Assembly: GCA_011316305.1 (NCBI GenBank)
Contig: SAUG01000021.1
Location: 1 to 64,000 of the forward strand
Length of the DNA stretch: 64,000 nt
Direction: 5' to 3'
DNA from: Rusavskia elegans
Lineage: Eukaryota; Ascomycota; Lecanoromycetes; Teloschistales; Teloschistaceae
The notes under the pieces are model-generated. The model was not told the DNA's origin. It made no database searches and saw only the letters and a program-made list of their open reading frames with translations. A program made the position numbers and the translations under genes. Each line of letters opens with the position of its first letter. Position 1 is the stretch's first letter. Positions 55,950 to 64,000 of this stretch are shown here, in pieces.

Positions 55950-57500
55950 CTAAAGGCCTTCAGTCAACCGCTTCACAATCCTTTTCACCTCCTCCCTCCC
56001 TCCGACCACTCCGCTCCTCCTTACGGTAACTCCGACCAGCTTGCCAATCTCCCTAACTCCCACCCACCCTGGCGCCACCTCCTCCGCCAGCAATCTTACC
56101 GCCCTCACCGCTTCCTCTTTCTCAATCGGGTTCCTCAACGACATCTGCAAATGCTGTACTATTGTTGGCATTGTGAATGACTTGATTACTGAACTGCCAG
56201 ACGATCCCAAAAGGTCAAGGACTGGAATGATTTCCTCCAGACGGCGGAGCGCACGTTGACGGAGGACTTGTTCTGGTGTGAGAGGAGTGGAGTTTGCCGC
56301 AGAAAGGAGATGGGCTTCTTGTTTGGCTTTGATGCGATCGAGGAGGTTGGTTTTGCGGGTTGAGGTTTCTTTCAGCTTGATTGTTGGATCGATCGCTTGT
56401 GGGGGGACATTCTCCTTATCCGGACATTTTATGTGTGCAAAGCGAGCTTGTGCTTTGATAGCGCCGGCTTTGAGATCTTCGAGCCTGCGTTGACCCTTCG
56501 CAACGAGAGGTGCGAGAGTGGCTGCTGATGTGCAGGGTATGATTGGCGTTAGAGGGAGGGAGCTGATGAAGTCTACTTCTGCGCGCGCCTGGTGCGACGT
56601 TTTGTATGCTTTCCATTTGTCGAGAAGATTGTCAATGAAAACCTTGTTTAGGACTTCTTCGTTCAAAGGCCGCTTGTGCTGCGAAATTGACCTCGAAGGT
56701 GTAGAGATCTCAATGCAGATCTTAGATCGACCGTAGTCGGAAAGCGAGAGCGTTGCGGCACCAGATGAGAAATGCTCCTGAAGCGCGAGAATTCGTTGGA
56801 TATCTTGGATCGATACTCTTCTTTTCCGCCAGGATCTTTCGATGTTCGGGCGTAAGACACGGAAATCGGCAGGGGTGAGCGAACCATGGTGAGCATAGTG
56901 CAGTGATAAAGCGGTCAGAAAGGATGAGTGAAGGTCGATCAGATCTTGCAATTCTTCAGCTAGTTCTGAACCAGATCCTCTGTCGGACTCTGGAGGCGGT
57001 GATGACGCTGGAGTATCAGCGCGGGATGCCGAGCGTGTTGTATTTTGTTCCGAAATTGGTGAAGAGCTGAGATTTAGCGATTCGACGCACGAGCGGGCCC
57101 CTTTGGTAGGGGTCTCGATGGCAATGGATTTGAAAAGAGTCTTCTTGCGCGGTGTCCTTGGTTGCAAGACCTGTACGCTTGGTACAGAGTTTACTTGGGT
57201 GCTGCTTTTTATGCTCTTTGTGCGCTTTTGCTGTCCGTCTTGAGGCTCGAAATTCTCCTCGTCGTCTTGCACCTTCCTTTTTCTAGCTGCGCTCAATTGC
57301 TCCGGGAAACAGGGGAAAGGAACGATGGATTGAGGCTCCTTGATGGGTTTTGCACTGCTCTTTCCTGCTGGTGGTCTGCCCGACTGCGACTTCAAGACTT
57401 TGCCAAACGCTTGGATTCCCGGTTGGTTGGAAAGAGCACTGATGGTTGTCTTCTTTGCAGCAACGCCGTCGATCCTTCTTTTTTTCGTTGCTGGAGGCAT
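55950..57500 (-). CDS. CDT1: DNA replication licensing factor CDT1
   Basis: Loads the MCM2-7 helicase at origins in G1. One exon from ATG 57500 (MPPATKKRRIDG), 516 aa; the frame is open further up but only from a TTG. The N-terminus is disordered and basic, with several Ser/Thr-Pro sites (QPRTPRKKT, ETPTKG, SSSPIS), plausible CDK targets. A central winged-helix domain (about 180-340) has LIDLHSSFLTALSLHYAHHG, then RPNIERSWRKRRVSIQDIQRILAL. The C-terminal MCM-binding winged helix covers the last 120 aa (PEQVLRQRALRRLEEIIPVLDLL to KRIVKRLTEGL). Fungal CDT1 is poorly conserved, but this order fits. The promoter carries an MCB/SCB-like cluster. Confidence 0.8.
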   Translation of the reverse strand: MPPATKKRRIDGVAAKKTTISALSNQPGIQAFGKVLKSQSGRPPAGKSSAKPIKEPQSIVPFPCFPEQLSAARKRKVQDDEENFEPQDGQQKRTKSIKSSTQVNSVPSVQVLQPRTPRKKTLFKSIAIETPTKGARSCVESLNLSSSPISEQNTTRSASRADTPASSPPPESDRGSGSELAEELQDLIDLHSSFLTALSLHYAHHGSLTPADFRVLRPNIERSWRKRRVSIQDIQRILALQEHFSSGAATLSLSDYGRSKICIEISTPSRSISQHKRPLNEEVLNKVFIDNLLDKWKAYKTSHQARAEVDFISSLPLTPIIPCTSAATLAPLVAKGQRRLEDLKAGAIKAQARFAHIKCPDKENVPPQAIDPTIKLKETSTRKTNLLDRIKAKQEAHLLSAANSTPLTPEQVLRQRALRRLEEIIPVLDLLGSSGSSVIKSFTMPTIVQHLQMSLRNPIEKEEAVRAVRLLAEEVAPGWVGVREIGKLVGVTVRRSGVVGGREEVKRIVKRLTEGL

Positions 57501-57593
57501 TGCGACTTCCTTGCTGGAGAACAACTATTGTGGGTCAGAACATGGGAAGGAACACTTTGAGATCGTGGTTGTGGTCTTGTGAAGGATCATTAG

Positions 57594-57630
57594 TCGCGAA
57601 TGCGTCGTTTCGCGTTTCGACGCGACGCGT
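57594..57630. promoter_or_regulatory. MCB/SCB-like cell-cycle box cluster upstream of CDT1
   Basis: Within 37 bp lie TCGCGA (57594-57599), TTTCGCG (57608-57614, reverse of the SCB-like CGCGAAA), ACGCGA (57620-57625) and a perfect MluI cell-cycle box ACGCGT (57625-57630). They are 94-130 bp upstream of the CDT1 ATG. Such boxes bind Swi6-containing MBF/SBF complexes, which drive G1/S genes in fungi. Binding here is inferred. Confidence 0.65.
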
Positions 57631-57722
57631 CACTTGTGCCCCTTTTTCAACATCAATATTGGTTTATGTCCACATTTCGACTACGATTTACAACATAGAA
57701 TCACCACCAACACCACCTCCCT

Positions 57723-57983
57723 ATGGCACCACCTCCTGCCACGAGAGAATCTTTGAGCAATCACGCCTCCCTAGATTCACCCGACCAACTCCTGGGTCAG
57801 TGGAGGGTTCCCCCGATCAGGAAGGTACTGGAAAGTACTTCTCGCGATGAGTACAGGAAAGTCTACGATGCCTCGGCGTTCGTTGTGGTTTCGGGCTGGG
57901 TCATGCGTTCGCAGGCCCCGATTTGTACTGAAAGATGCCATGACATTACGGGCCCCTCATTGGCCAGCAGGATGAACCGATGA
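57723..57983 (+). CDS. Hypothetical 86-aa protein, divergent from CDT1
   Basis: ATG 57723 opens MAPPPATRESLSNHAS, then SPDQLLGQWRVPPIRKVLES and SRDEYRKVYDASAFVVVSGW. The first 60 residues look like real coding sequence (Ser/Asp/Arg-rich, then amphipathic), while the last 20 look random, so an intron or truncation near 57890 is possible. No family recognised. It would share the MCB-containing promoter with CDT1. Confidence 0.3.
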   Translation: MAPPPATRESLSNHASLDSPDQLLGQWRVPPIRKVLESTSRDEYRKVYDASAFVVVSGWVMRSQAPICTERCHDITGPSLASRMNR

Positions 57984-58325
57984 ACCTGCCGGGCGGCAAT
58001 GAGAGGTACGATCGGGGTTTTGGCTATATTGACGATTGCCCTTGCTGATAGTAGCCAAGCCCATGCGATCAGTCATCGGGGTTACAGGACCAGAGGATGA
58101 AATGGATTGTTGATACTCATCCAAAAAACGACCAAATGAAATAAAAGAATCTGCGCACGGTGAAACCTTTTGAATTAGGACTATAGGTTCCAGCTAACCA
58201 TATGCTGTACAAAGACAATGTTTGTACGTTTGTTAGCAGTGTCAAACACAAACCCTCCTGTTGATCCCCTCATATGCACATCATCCTGAGCTTCAATCCC
58301 TATGCTTGAGGCACCAGTAGAACGT

Positions 58326-59840
58326 TCACTCTTCTGACTTGCCCTTCCCTTTATCCAAAGACCGACGGGCAGATCCCTCGGCTTGGCCCTGTGCTGTTCG
58401 TAATAGACTGGGCGCAAAATCAGTATCTGCATCGTCCGGAATTCCTCGAATCTCATTAGTGGCATTCTCCTCTTCGATGTGGGCTTTGGTTTCTTCAGGC
58501 CAATCGACGTCATCCTTGCCAAATGCAGGCTCGGTTGTAAGACTGGACTTGCCGAGCTTTTGCTTCATTGAAGCGTCTCTCCAGTACTCCAGTCCATCAA
58601 GATACGCACGTGAAGCATCTGCAGCTCTCGAAAGGTTGTCGATTTGACGTTCCTTTGCCTCTTGCTCGGCATCCTCCTTTTCATTTCCGGAAACTTGGTC
58701 CTCTCTGGCATTGTCGAGAGCTTCCGAAATATGACTGTAGAGTTGCTGCCGTGAAGTCTGGTAAATAAGAAGGCCCATAATCTCGTCCATGTTTTCGGAA
58801 AGGTAGTGCAGCTCCTCTCCACCCTGGGCCAAAAAGGTACGAACTGCAACGATCTTTTCGCGATCAACGGTTGCCTTCTTGAGCACCGCCAATAAGGCAA
58901 GTAAATTTGGTATATCGTGGAGATCTTCTTCGCTATCACTATCCTGACCATCATATCCCATAAAGCTCGAGCGATTGGCAGAGGCCCTTTCTGCACTAGA
59001 ATTAGGGCTCCGGTCACGCTTGGCCCCATGGATGGTGAAATAGTCCGCATTCAGCCGGTGAGAGTCTTTGAGGCCTCCTTTACCCTCGGTGATCCTAGAC
59101 GAACGGACTTTGACACGCTTACGCAGCCATCGTCGTCTCCGTGCGAACGAATGAAACCAGGGATGAGAGCCATGCCAAGCGAATCGTGATTGAAAGCTGA
59201 ATGAGTATTCCCAACCTTCTTCGTCGACGTCATGCGACATATCGACGTACCAGGTCTTCCAGGCCCACTCCCAGCTTGGGTCCGGCACCTGAGCATTGGT
59301 GATATTGACTGGACTATCGTGGAATGTTGACGTTTGCCAAGCGGCAGGATCGAGGTTGAGGAGTGAATTGGCAGAGTATAATGGCATGCCGAAGAGGAAC
59401 CAACCTCGTTGATTCTCGTAGAGGATATCGATGGCCGAATCCTGATTCTCATGCTGCTTTGGGGGTTTCTCTTGCTCGGATTTCGCCTGGATCTTTTTAC
59501 TCAGGCCTTTCTTTTGTCCTTCCTTGCCCTGTGCCCTCTCTGAAGAAAACTTGGACACGTCTTCAGCAGCTTGGTTGCCATAAGCGTCTGCCGGCTCAGC
59601 ATCTTCTTCGAGGTTACTTCGATCCTGTTGCCATCTCGCATACTTCCGTTGAGCTAGTTCTTTCCTTAGAGTTCCTCGAGTCCATCGACGAGTCAGGGAG
59701 GCTCCACTCGACTCTGGAAGAGCTTCTGAGTAGCCCTTGTCGACCTTAGGTTTGGTGGAATCGACAAGATTGATCGGATGATCATACTGATCTGCCTGAT
59801 TCGTGTGAGAGCCGGAGAGAGTTTCTATTCCCGCCGCCAT
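58326..59840 (-). CDS. Dysferlin-domain peroxin-like protein (SPO73/Pex30 group)
   Basis: One exon, 504 aa, ATG 59840. The N-terminus is charged (TRRWTRGTLRKELAQRKYARWQ) with a Lys/Glu-rich stretch. The dysferlin pair follows: DysF-N near residues 140-205 (DILYENQRGWFLFGMPLYS, DPSWEWAWKTWYVDMSHDVDEEGWEYSFSF) and DysF-C near 215-250 (WHGSHPWFHSFARRRRWLRKR). The second half is acidic and coiled-coil-like. These Trp/Arg arches occur in yeast Pex30-type peroxins and Spo73 and in human TECPR1. No reticulon-type membrane segment is present, so it fits the soluble Spo73/Mug65-like type better. A sporulation role is inference by homology. It is divergent from the CWH-type gene. Confidence 0.78.
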   Translation of the reverse strand: MAAGIETLSGSHTNQADQYDHPINLVDSTKPKVDKGYSEALPESSGASLTRRWTRGTLRKELAQRKYARWQQDRSNLEEDAEPADAYGNQAAEDVSKFSSERAQGKEGQKKGLSKKIQAKSEQEKPPKQHENQDSAIDILYENQRGWFLFGMPLYSANSLLNLDPAAWQTSTFHDSPVNITNAQVPDPSWEWAWKTWYVDMSHDVDEEGWEYSFSFQSRFAWHGSHPWFHSFARRRRWLRKRVKVRSSRITEGKGGLKDSHRLNADYFTIHGAKRDRSPNSSAERASANRSSFMGYDGQDSDSEEDLHDIPNLLALLAVLKKATVDREKIVAVRTFLAQGGEELHYLSENMDEIMGLLIYQTSRQQLYSHISEALDNAREDQVSGNEKEDAEQEAKERQIDNLSRAADASRAYLDGLEYWRDASMKQKLGKSSLTTEPAFGKDDVDWPEETKAHIEEENATNEIRGIPDDADTDFAPSLLRTAQGQAEGSARRSLDKGKGKSEE

Positions 59841-60161
59841 ATCGAGGCTTTCATGGGAGGTTTGGAGTACATGATTACCCTCTCAGCAAGGCCCAGGTCA
59901 TGTCAATACTTTTTCCCAGTGGCTCCTGCGTGTGGAGACGTCAAGACTGGCGGGGAGGATCGACAGATCTAGACTTTGGCGCCGGAAGCGTGGAGAAAGC
60001 CTTGGCAATCCACGTCATTTCTAAACCACGACGTCGAAACTTGGTTGGCTATTCAGCATCAACAACAACGGCGAAGCATCATCGCCCCAAATTTCACTCG
60101 AATACAGATCAAGACCATTGGTATCTTCATACTCCTTAGCTGTCTGTCTCTAGCCGCTACA
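59841..60161. other. Divergent promoter of dysferlin-domain and CWH-type genes
   Basis: About 320 bp between the two starts. No further feature seen. Confidence 0.5.
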
Positions 60162-60717
60162 ATGGCCAGCCGAAGAGCTCTACAGATTGGTGGTGCCACC
60201 CTTGCTGTTGGTGGTGTTTATTACCTCTATTCTGCTGGAGGAAACCCGAAGGTTGCCGAAAAGAAGCTTGAACGTGCGATACTTGATACTTCAGCCAGGG
60301 AACAAAACTAACTTGTCTTCCTAGATGATGTCAGTGCCGCCAGTGCCAGGCTAAGAGGTCAAGATCTTTCCACCACGGAAGCACAAAAGAAGGGAGAGGT
60401 ATTAGCTAAGGAAGCTGGCGCAACTCTTGACCGTACTGTAAGTACAATCATGGTCATTGCAGTGGTTAGCCATGCATATTGATATCCTCCAGGTCGACAA
60501 TGTACGTGCCGATATCCGCCAAGCTGATAAAGTGATCACGTCTAAGATGCACGAGGCCGGCTCCAAAGTTGATCAGCTGAAAGATGAGGGGACGAAGGCG
60601 TTGAGAGATACCAGCAAAGAATTGCAGCAGACCGCAGACAGCTTCGATAAGAAGGTCACCCAGAAGACATCTGAGGCGAAAAGCGGAATATCTAGCTGGT
60701 TAGGCTTCGGCAAGTAA
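60162..60717 (+). CDS. Calcofluor white hypersensitive-type small protein
   Basis: Three exons: 60162-60273, 60325-60437 and 60493-60717, phases 1 and 0, giving 149 aa. The N-terminus (MASRRALQIGGATLAVGGVYYLYSAGGNPKVAEKK) has a Gly-rich membrane span followed by a conserved GGxPKVAEKK element. The remainder is a long charged helix (about 45-135) and ends EAKSGISSWLGFGK, the family's C-terminal signature. Fungal annotations call this group calcofluor-white-hypersensitive proteins. Its biochemical role is unknown, and the N-terminal span suggests a mitochondrial or ER membrane anchor. Confidence 0.75.
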
Positions 60718-61585
60718 ACTCCTGCAGGGACACCTGATATGAAGTTGGGCAAGGCGTCGTGTCGCGTGGACGTTATCGGTACTGCGAGGTTTTGTATGAT
60801 ACTGCGGTTTTCGGTCCAGCGACTCACCGTCTGAAGCTTTTGGCAAGGACAAATACTATGCGAACCCTCAACACCTATCGACATGGTTGCATTCGTTCAG
60901 TCGGGGACAATGCATGTGTTAAAGTAACAAATTGGCAAATCATGCTTTGGATGGTCTCTTCACAACTACCTTGTCCAGTGCTTTTATTGCTGTGCGTGTA
61001 TGTCAAACAACTTGGTGACGTCTCCGTGACATCGCTCTTCAGCATTCATGAAAACCCCATCCCTCTCACGGAGAGTTGCAGCAAAATACTGCGAGAAGCG
61101 TCCGGAGTACTTCAGCAAGGTGCATGGCTCGTTGCAATGTGGTCGAGGAACGTTCCTTGTCATTGCTCCATTGAATCATTTTGTAGCAGCAGCAGCTACA
61201 TAGTGATATTCCGGCAATCGTTAGCACGAGATCCCACATCTGGGTATCGGTTGCTGTAGACCTATTGCGATTCATGTTCGACGCATAACGAGCTTGGCTT
61301 CGTTCGTGGCGACAAGGCTCAGCGGGGTTCCGGTGGATCCTCAGACTGTGGTCAAGACGCATCATGGTACCTCCAACATTCTTTCTTCTATCTCCTTGTC
61401 TTTGCTGTAGGCTCTATACGAGCATACAGCAGCCTCTCGTTCAATTTTGCATGGCATCATGGTTGTCGTACTCGAGCTTGACGGAGATGATGCATTCGAT
61501 CCCTACAGTCGTCCGAAAGGAATTGAGCATACCTCGGTGACAATTCGCCCAGCCGGCCCCAGCTGTTTGGAAGGGGAAAGAGTAG
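60718..61585. other. Intergenic, 0.87 kb
   Basis: 3' flank of the CWH-type gene and promoter of the next gene. A plus frame at 61456-61653 (MVVVLELDGDDAFDPYS) overlaps the next gene's start in another frame and has no support. Confidence 0.45.
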
Positions 61586-62635
61586 ATGCAGAAGCACAGA
61601 GGCCGAATCCAAACATCAACAATGTCTCCAAGGCCCTGGGCTGCTACCCGTGAGCTCTCCGCGCCATTGTATTTCAACAGACGACTGACGCAGCATCATC
61701 CGATCAGAATCGTTACCCAACTGACCCAATACCTCGACCTCAACACCCTTCACGCCCTCTCCCGAACCTGCCGCCAATTCCGTGCCAACCTCCTTCAATA
61801 CCGCACCCGGCTCGTCCAACAAACTCTCCGCTGCGAAAATGAACCATTATCGGACGCTCAAAACAACATCATCCAAAAATCCGATAGACGCACTGTCCTC
61901 GTCAGCGGCCGCGTTAGCCCGTGCGCAAGAGACATGGTCAGCGACTGTCGACGGTGCGGCCGGGTGATCTGCCGGAACTGTGCACACAAACCCCCCTCGG
62001 CTTCATTACTCCGAATGCGCCATCGAAGACTGTGTTCCAAATGCCTAGCGACACCCCTCCCGCAACTTTCGCGGCACTGGCAGGATCCGTGTACTTGCAC
62101 TTCTTCGGTGTACCTGTGCGCGCCCTGCGGTACGGGATTGAACGTCGCTGATACCAATTACCTACGCATCTGGACTTGGCGGACGAGGTATAGTACCTAC
62201 CTGGGCGGCCTGGGTACCGGTATTGGAGAGGGCAACGAAGGGGTCAAGTGCTGGCGGGGTGAACAATGTATGGCGGCTCAGGAGGTGGAGGTCGAGATAG
62301 ATTGCTCGGAGGAAGGCAGGGCGAGCGATCGCGAATCTTCGGAATCCGATAGCGAGAGGCATTGGCCGGAAGGTGAAGGGAAAGAGGAACGGGCGGGATA
62401 CTGGCAACAAGAAATTGAGGGCATTGGAGGTGTGGTGAAGAAGAAGATTAGGAAGAGAGTGAGGGTGGGTAAAACGGTGAAGGAATGGGAAGACGAAAGA
62501 GATGGAAAGGACGATGTGCTGGGTCGAGAATCAAGAGGGGAGGGGAGAAGCTGGTGCGGATGGTGTGGAAGGGTCGTTTGGGGAAAGAAGGATCGACAGA
62601 TCTATGGAGAAGCGCACGGAGTCCCTCCATGTTAG
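61586..62635 (+). CDS. F-box-like protein with Cys clusters
   Basis: One exon, 349 aa from ATG 61586; a second ATG at 61622 gives a more usual start (MSPRPWAATRELS). Residues about 38-75 form an F-box-like helix set (HPIRIVTQLTQYLDLNTLHALSRTCRQFRANLLQYR). Zinc-binding-type Cys pairs follow (CRRCGRVICRNCAHKPP, CSKCL, CTCTSSVYLCAPCG), then a variable acidic region and a last Cys pair (WCGWCGRVVWG). F-box proteins link substrates to SCF ubiquitin ligases; here this is inferred from one motif. The second half turns strongly G/purine-rich on the sense strand, and the protein becomes Glu/Arg/Gly-rich there. Confidence 0.65.
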   Translation: MQKHRGRIQTSTMSPRPWAATRELSAPLYFNRRLTQHHPIRIVTQLTQYLDLNTLHALSRTCRQFRANLLQYRTRLVQQTLRCENEPLSDAQNNIIQKSDRRTVLVSGRVSPCARDMVSDCRRCGRVICRNCAHKPPSASLLRMRHRRLCSKCLATPLPQLSRHWQDPCTCTSSVYLCAPCGTGLNVADTNYLRIWTWRTRYSTYLGGLGTGIGEGNEGVKCWRGEQCMAAQEVEVEIDCSEEGRASDRESSESDSERHWPEGEGKEERAGYWQQEIEGIGGVVKKKIRKRVRVGKTVKEWEDERDGKDDVLGRESRGEGRSWCGWCGRVVWGKKDRQIYGEAHGVPPC

Positions 62636-63056
62636 CTAGATATATATTGTGCAAGCATCTGTGTGAATGAATAGGGACGAGAGAAGAATGACGGCCAAAA
62701 ATGATTGACAGGTTCGGAACAATGTCCAAAACGCTCTCACTAAACCTCCAACATCCCAAACACCATGATGGCCTACCCGAGATGATCCTGCGTTCTCATT
62801 CCATCCTAGTTCAATTTTGTTGACTCCTTTAGCCCCTGTTGTATGTACAGTATCTTGAACAAACCAAAAGGACTTCGAACCAGCCAGATTATATCTTTAG
62901 AGAATAGAGACAGTGAAGTGGATGTACAAGCCAATGATACAGGCCAACGCATAGAAATCTAAAGAGTCGGAATGTTCGTTGAATAGAACTGCGGATGTGA
63001 GCGGTTTCGTGCAGAAGCCAGCCGCCGTCTGGCGCGTGATTATTGTGCAGTGCAGA
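62636..63056. other. Convergent intergenic spacer
   Basis: Between the F-box-like gene (plus) and the last minus-strand gene. No gene seen. Confidence 0.5.
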
Positions 63057-63772
63057 TCATGCAGGGTAGTCCCGCATTCGATCCAAGATGGTAGCAAGCG
63101 GCGGATCCTCCTGGAGCCAATAGCCAGCCTCAGAATCTGTTTGCCGAAATTCATTATATATTCGTGTATCCGTGACAGCGGCTAACTCCTTCGAAAGAGC
63201 TACATTAGTGACCGTTGGTACACAAGGGAAATCAGCACCTACGGTGTGAAGATCAGCGTTTGCTTGCTGCAACAGTACAGCCTGCTGCTGAAGTGGTTGC
63301 CCATTCTGAAGGATAGAGTTCCGCGCGTTTGCCCAGCGGACGGCGGCCACTGCACGCAGGTATATCTTCTTGGATTGGAATCTTCGGGCACTTGCGTCCA
63401 CGATGATCCTATCATCGGCCGTTAAGCTCGTATCAAAGGAAAAGGAAGGTGGATCTTTAAATACCTCTGCAGCTGACATTTCTCCGAGTCGCCCGAAATG
63501 CTTGACGCATCTGATAGCTCGACGGGATAGGGGGCGACTAAAAGAGCTTGGGCTTCTGCTCGACATTGCCGCAGAATTTCGTAACCTTCGTCGAAGTACT
63601 CGTCCGGCGAATGATTGGGGGAGCAATCGGCGATGCGGCGTTGAAGGGATTGGAATTCCGTCATGATCTCGGCGATGCGTAAGGCACGTGCTTCATTGAC
63701 TGCGAAGGAGGTAAGAAGAGGTTCCTCACGTATCAGCTCTCATGATGGACAGTACTCACAACCATCTTCCAT
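63057..63772 (-). CDS. Uncharacterised protein, about 197 aa, splice model tentative
   Basis: Model on the minus strand: exon 1 63772-63760 (MEDG), exon 2 63699-63600 (FNEARALRIAEIMTEFQSLQRRIADCSPNHSPD) and exon 3 63537-63057. The first intron has a perfect GTGAGT donor. The second (GTACTT to CTCTTTTAG, 62 bp, phase 2) moves into the long open frame that reads RRAIRCVKHFGRLGEMSAAEVF, then SARRFQSKKIYLRAVAAVRWANAR and a Gln-rich helix. If the second intron is kept, the frame reads on as EYFDEGYEILRQCRAEAQALL and stops at 63422, which also looks coding. A sequence slip there would join the two. No domain is recognised. Confidence 0.5.
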
Positions 63773-64000
63773 TGCCCTGGTCTTGGTCGGTATCCTATGG
63801 TAACGCATGGAGAGGGTTTTGGTCTGTCGTTCGCTTCAGGAATCTTCAGGAATCAACGTTCTTGCATTCTGACAGGTTGGCCGTCGGCGCCTATTTGAGT
63901 AAAGCATAGCACCGTAGACAGGTGGAAGCTGTCAGAGGATGCAAAGTTTGACAGTTCCCGTAAGCCGCGTATCCCATGCGCTGGGGGGGTCTCCCATTTG
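63773..64000. other. Window end, no gene seen
   Basis: Upstream of the last minus-strand gene; ends in a G7 run. Nothing supported. Confidence 0.5.

Larger units (their letters stand above)
57501..58325. other. Upstream region of CDT1 with a short plus-strand frame
   Basis: Contains the CDT1 promoter cluster and an 86-codon frame from 57723 to 57983 (see next entry). The 57984-58325 part is the 3' flank of the dysferlin-domain gene. Nothing else is recognised. Confidence 0.45.

Noticed and set aside
1..64000. tRNA/rRNA genes, transposons, secondary-metabolite cluster
   Set aside because: By eye I found no paired A/B-box with cloverleaf, no rRNA-like stretch, no transposase or reverse-transcriptase motif, and no PKS/NRPS/terpene gene.

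Overview
This window is genomic DNA from a filamentous ascomycete (Pezizomycotina). Almost every gene has short GT-AG introns of about 40-200 bp, many with CTAAC/CTGAC-like branch sites, and the genes are those of a mould-type fungus: PKA regulatory subunit, Zn2Cys6 regulator, Helo-like/ankyrin protein, RRT8-like protein, calcofluor-white-hypersensitivity protein, BAS2-like secreted protein. I cannot fix the class from the sequence alone. All exon structures were derived by eye from reading frame, splice consensus and phase; none was checked by alignment or RNA.

Layout. 0-15.4 kb: DUF3253 protein, UTP15, a small secreted protein with one unresolved exon join, splicing factor SPF27/BCAS2, a CBM48 MDG1/CRP1-like protein, PKA regulatory subunit, a mitochondrial-type nucleotidyltransferase and a stand-alone trehalose-phosphatase-like HAD protein. 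15.6-23.1 kb: Helo-like/ankyrin protein, MCT-type MFS transporter, RRT8-like membrane protein with a GC-AG intron, a small four-TM protein. 23.1-25.7 kb is a gene-poor stretch of shredded coding-like fragments. 25.7-36.1 kb: folylpolyglutamate synthase, a duplicated BAS2-like secreted Cys-rich protein, a Ser/Thr-rich secreted protein with a Cys domain, a relic of an S1/P1 nuclease, and a Zn2Cys6 regulator. 37.2-50.3 kb: neutral ceramidase, SEC24, an orphan nuclear-type protein, a tiny Cys-rich protein and PRP24/SART3. 50.8-64 kb: NADP-isocitrate dehydrogenase, MBF1, DUF1365 protein, CDT1 with an MCB/SCB-like promoter, a dysferlin-domain (SPO73-like) protein, a CWH-type protein, an F-box-like Cys protein and an uncharacterised 3' gene.

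The genes do not form one pathway or a biosynthetic cluster. Most are housekeeping (ribosome biogenesis, splicing, COPII traffic, replication licensing, folate and NADPH metabolism), often in divergent pairs with short shared promoters. The accessory material lies in two places: secreted/effector-like genes at 28-32 kb and decayed sequence at 23-25.7 and 32.7-33.5 kb. I did not find a convincing new multi-gene system. The best leads are the tandemly duplicated BAS2-like protein, the stand-alone TPP, the CDT1 promoter cluster, the GC-AG intron and the tiny Cys-rich gene at 45.5 kb.
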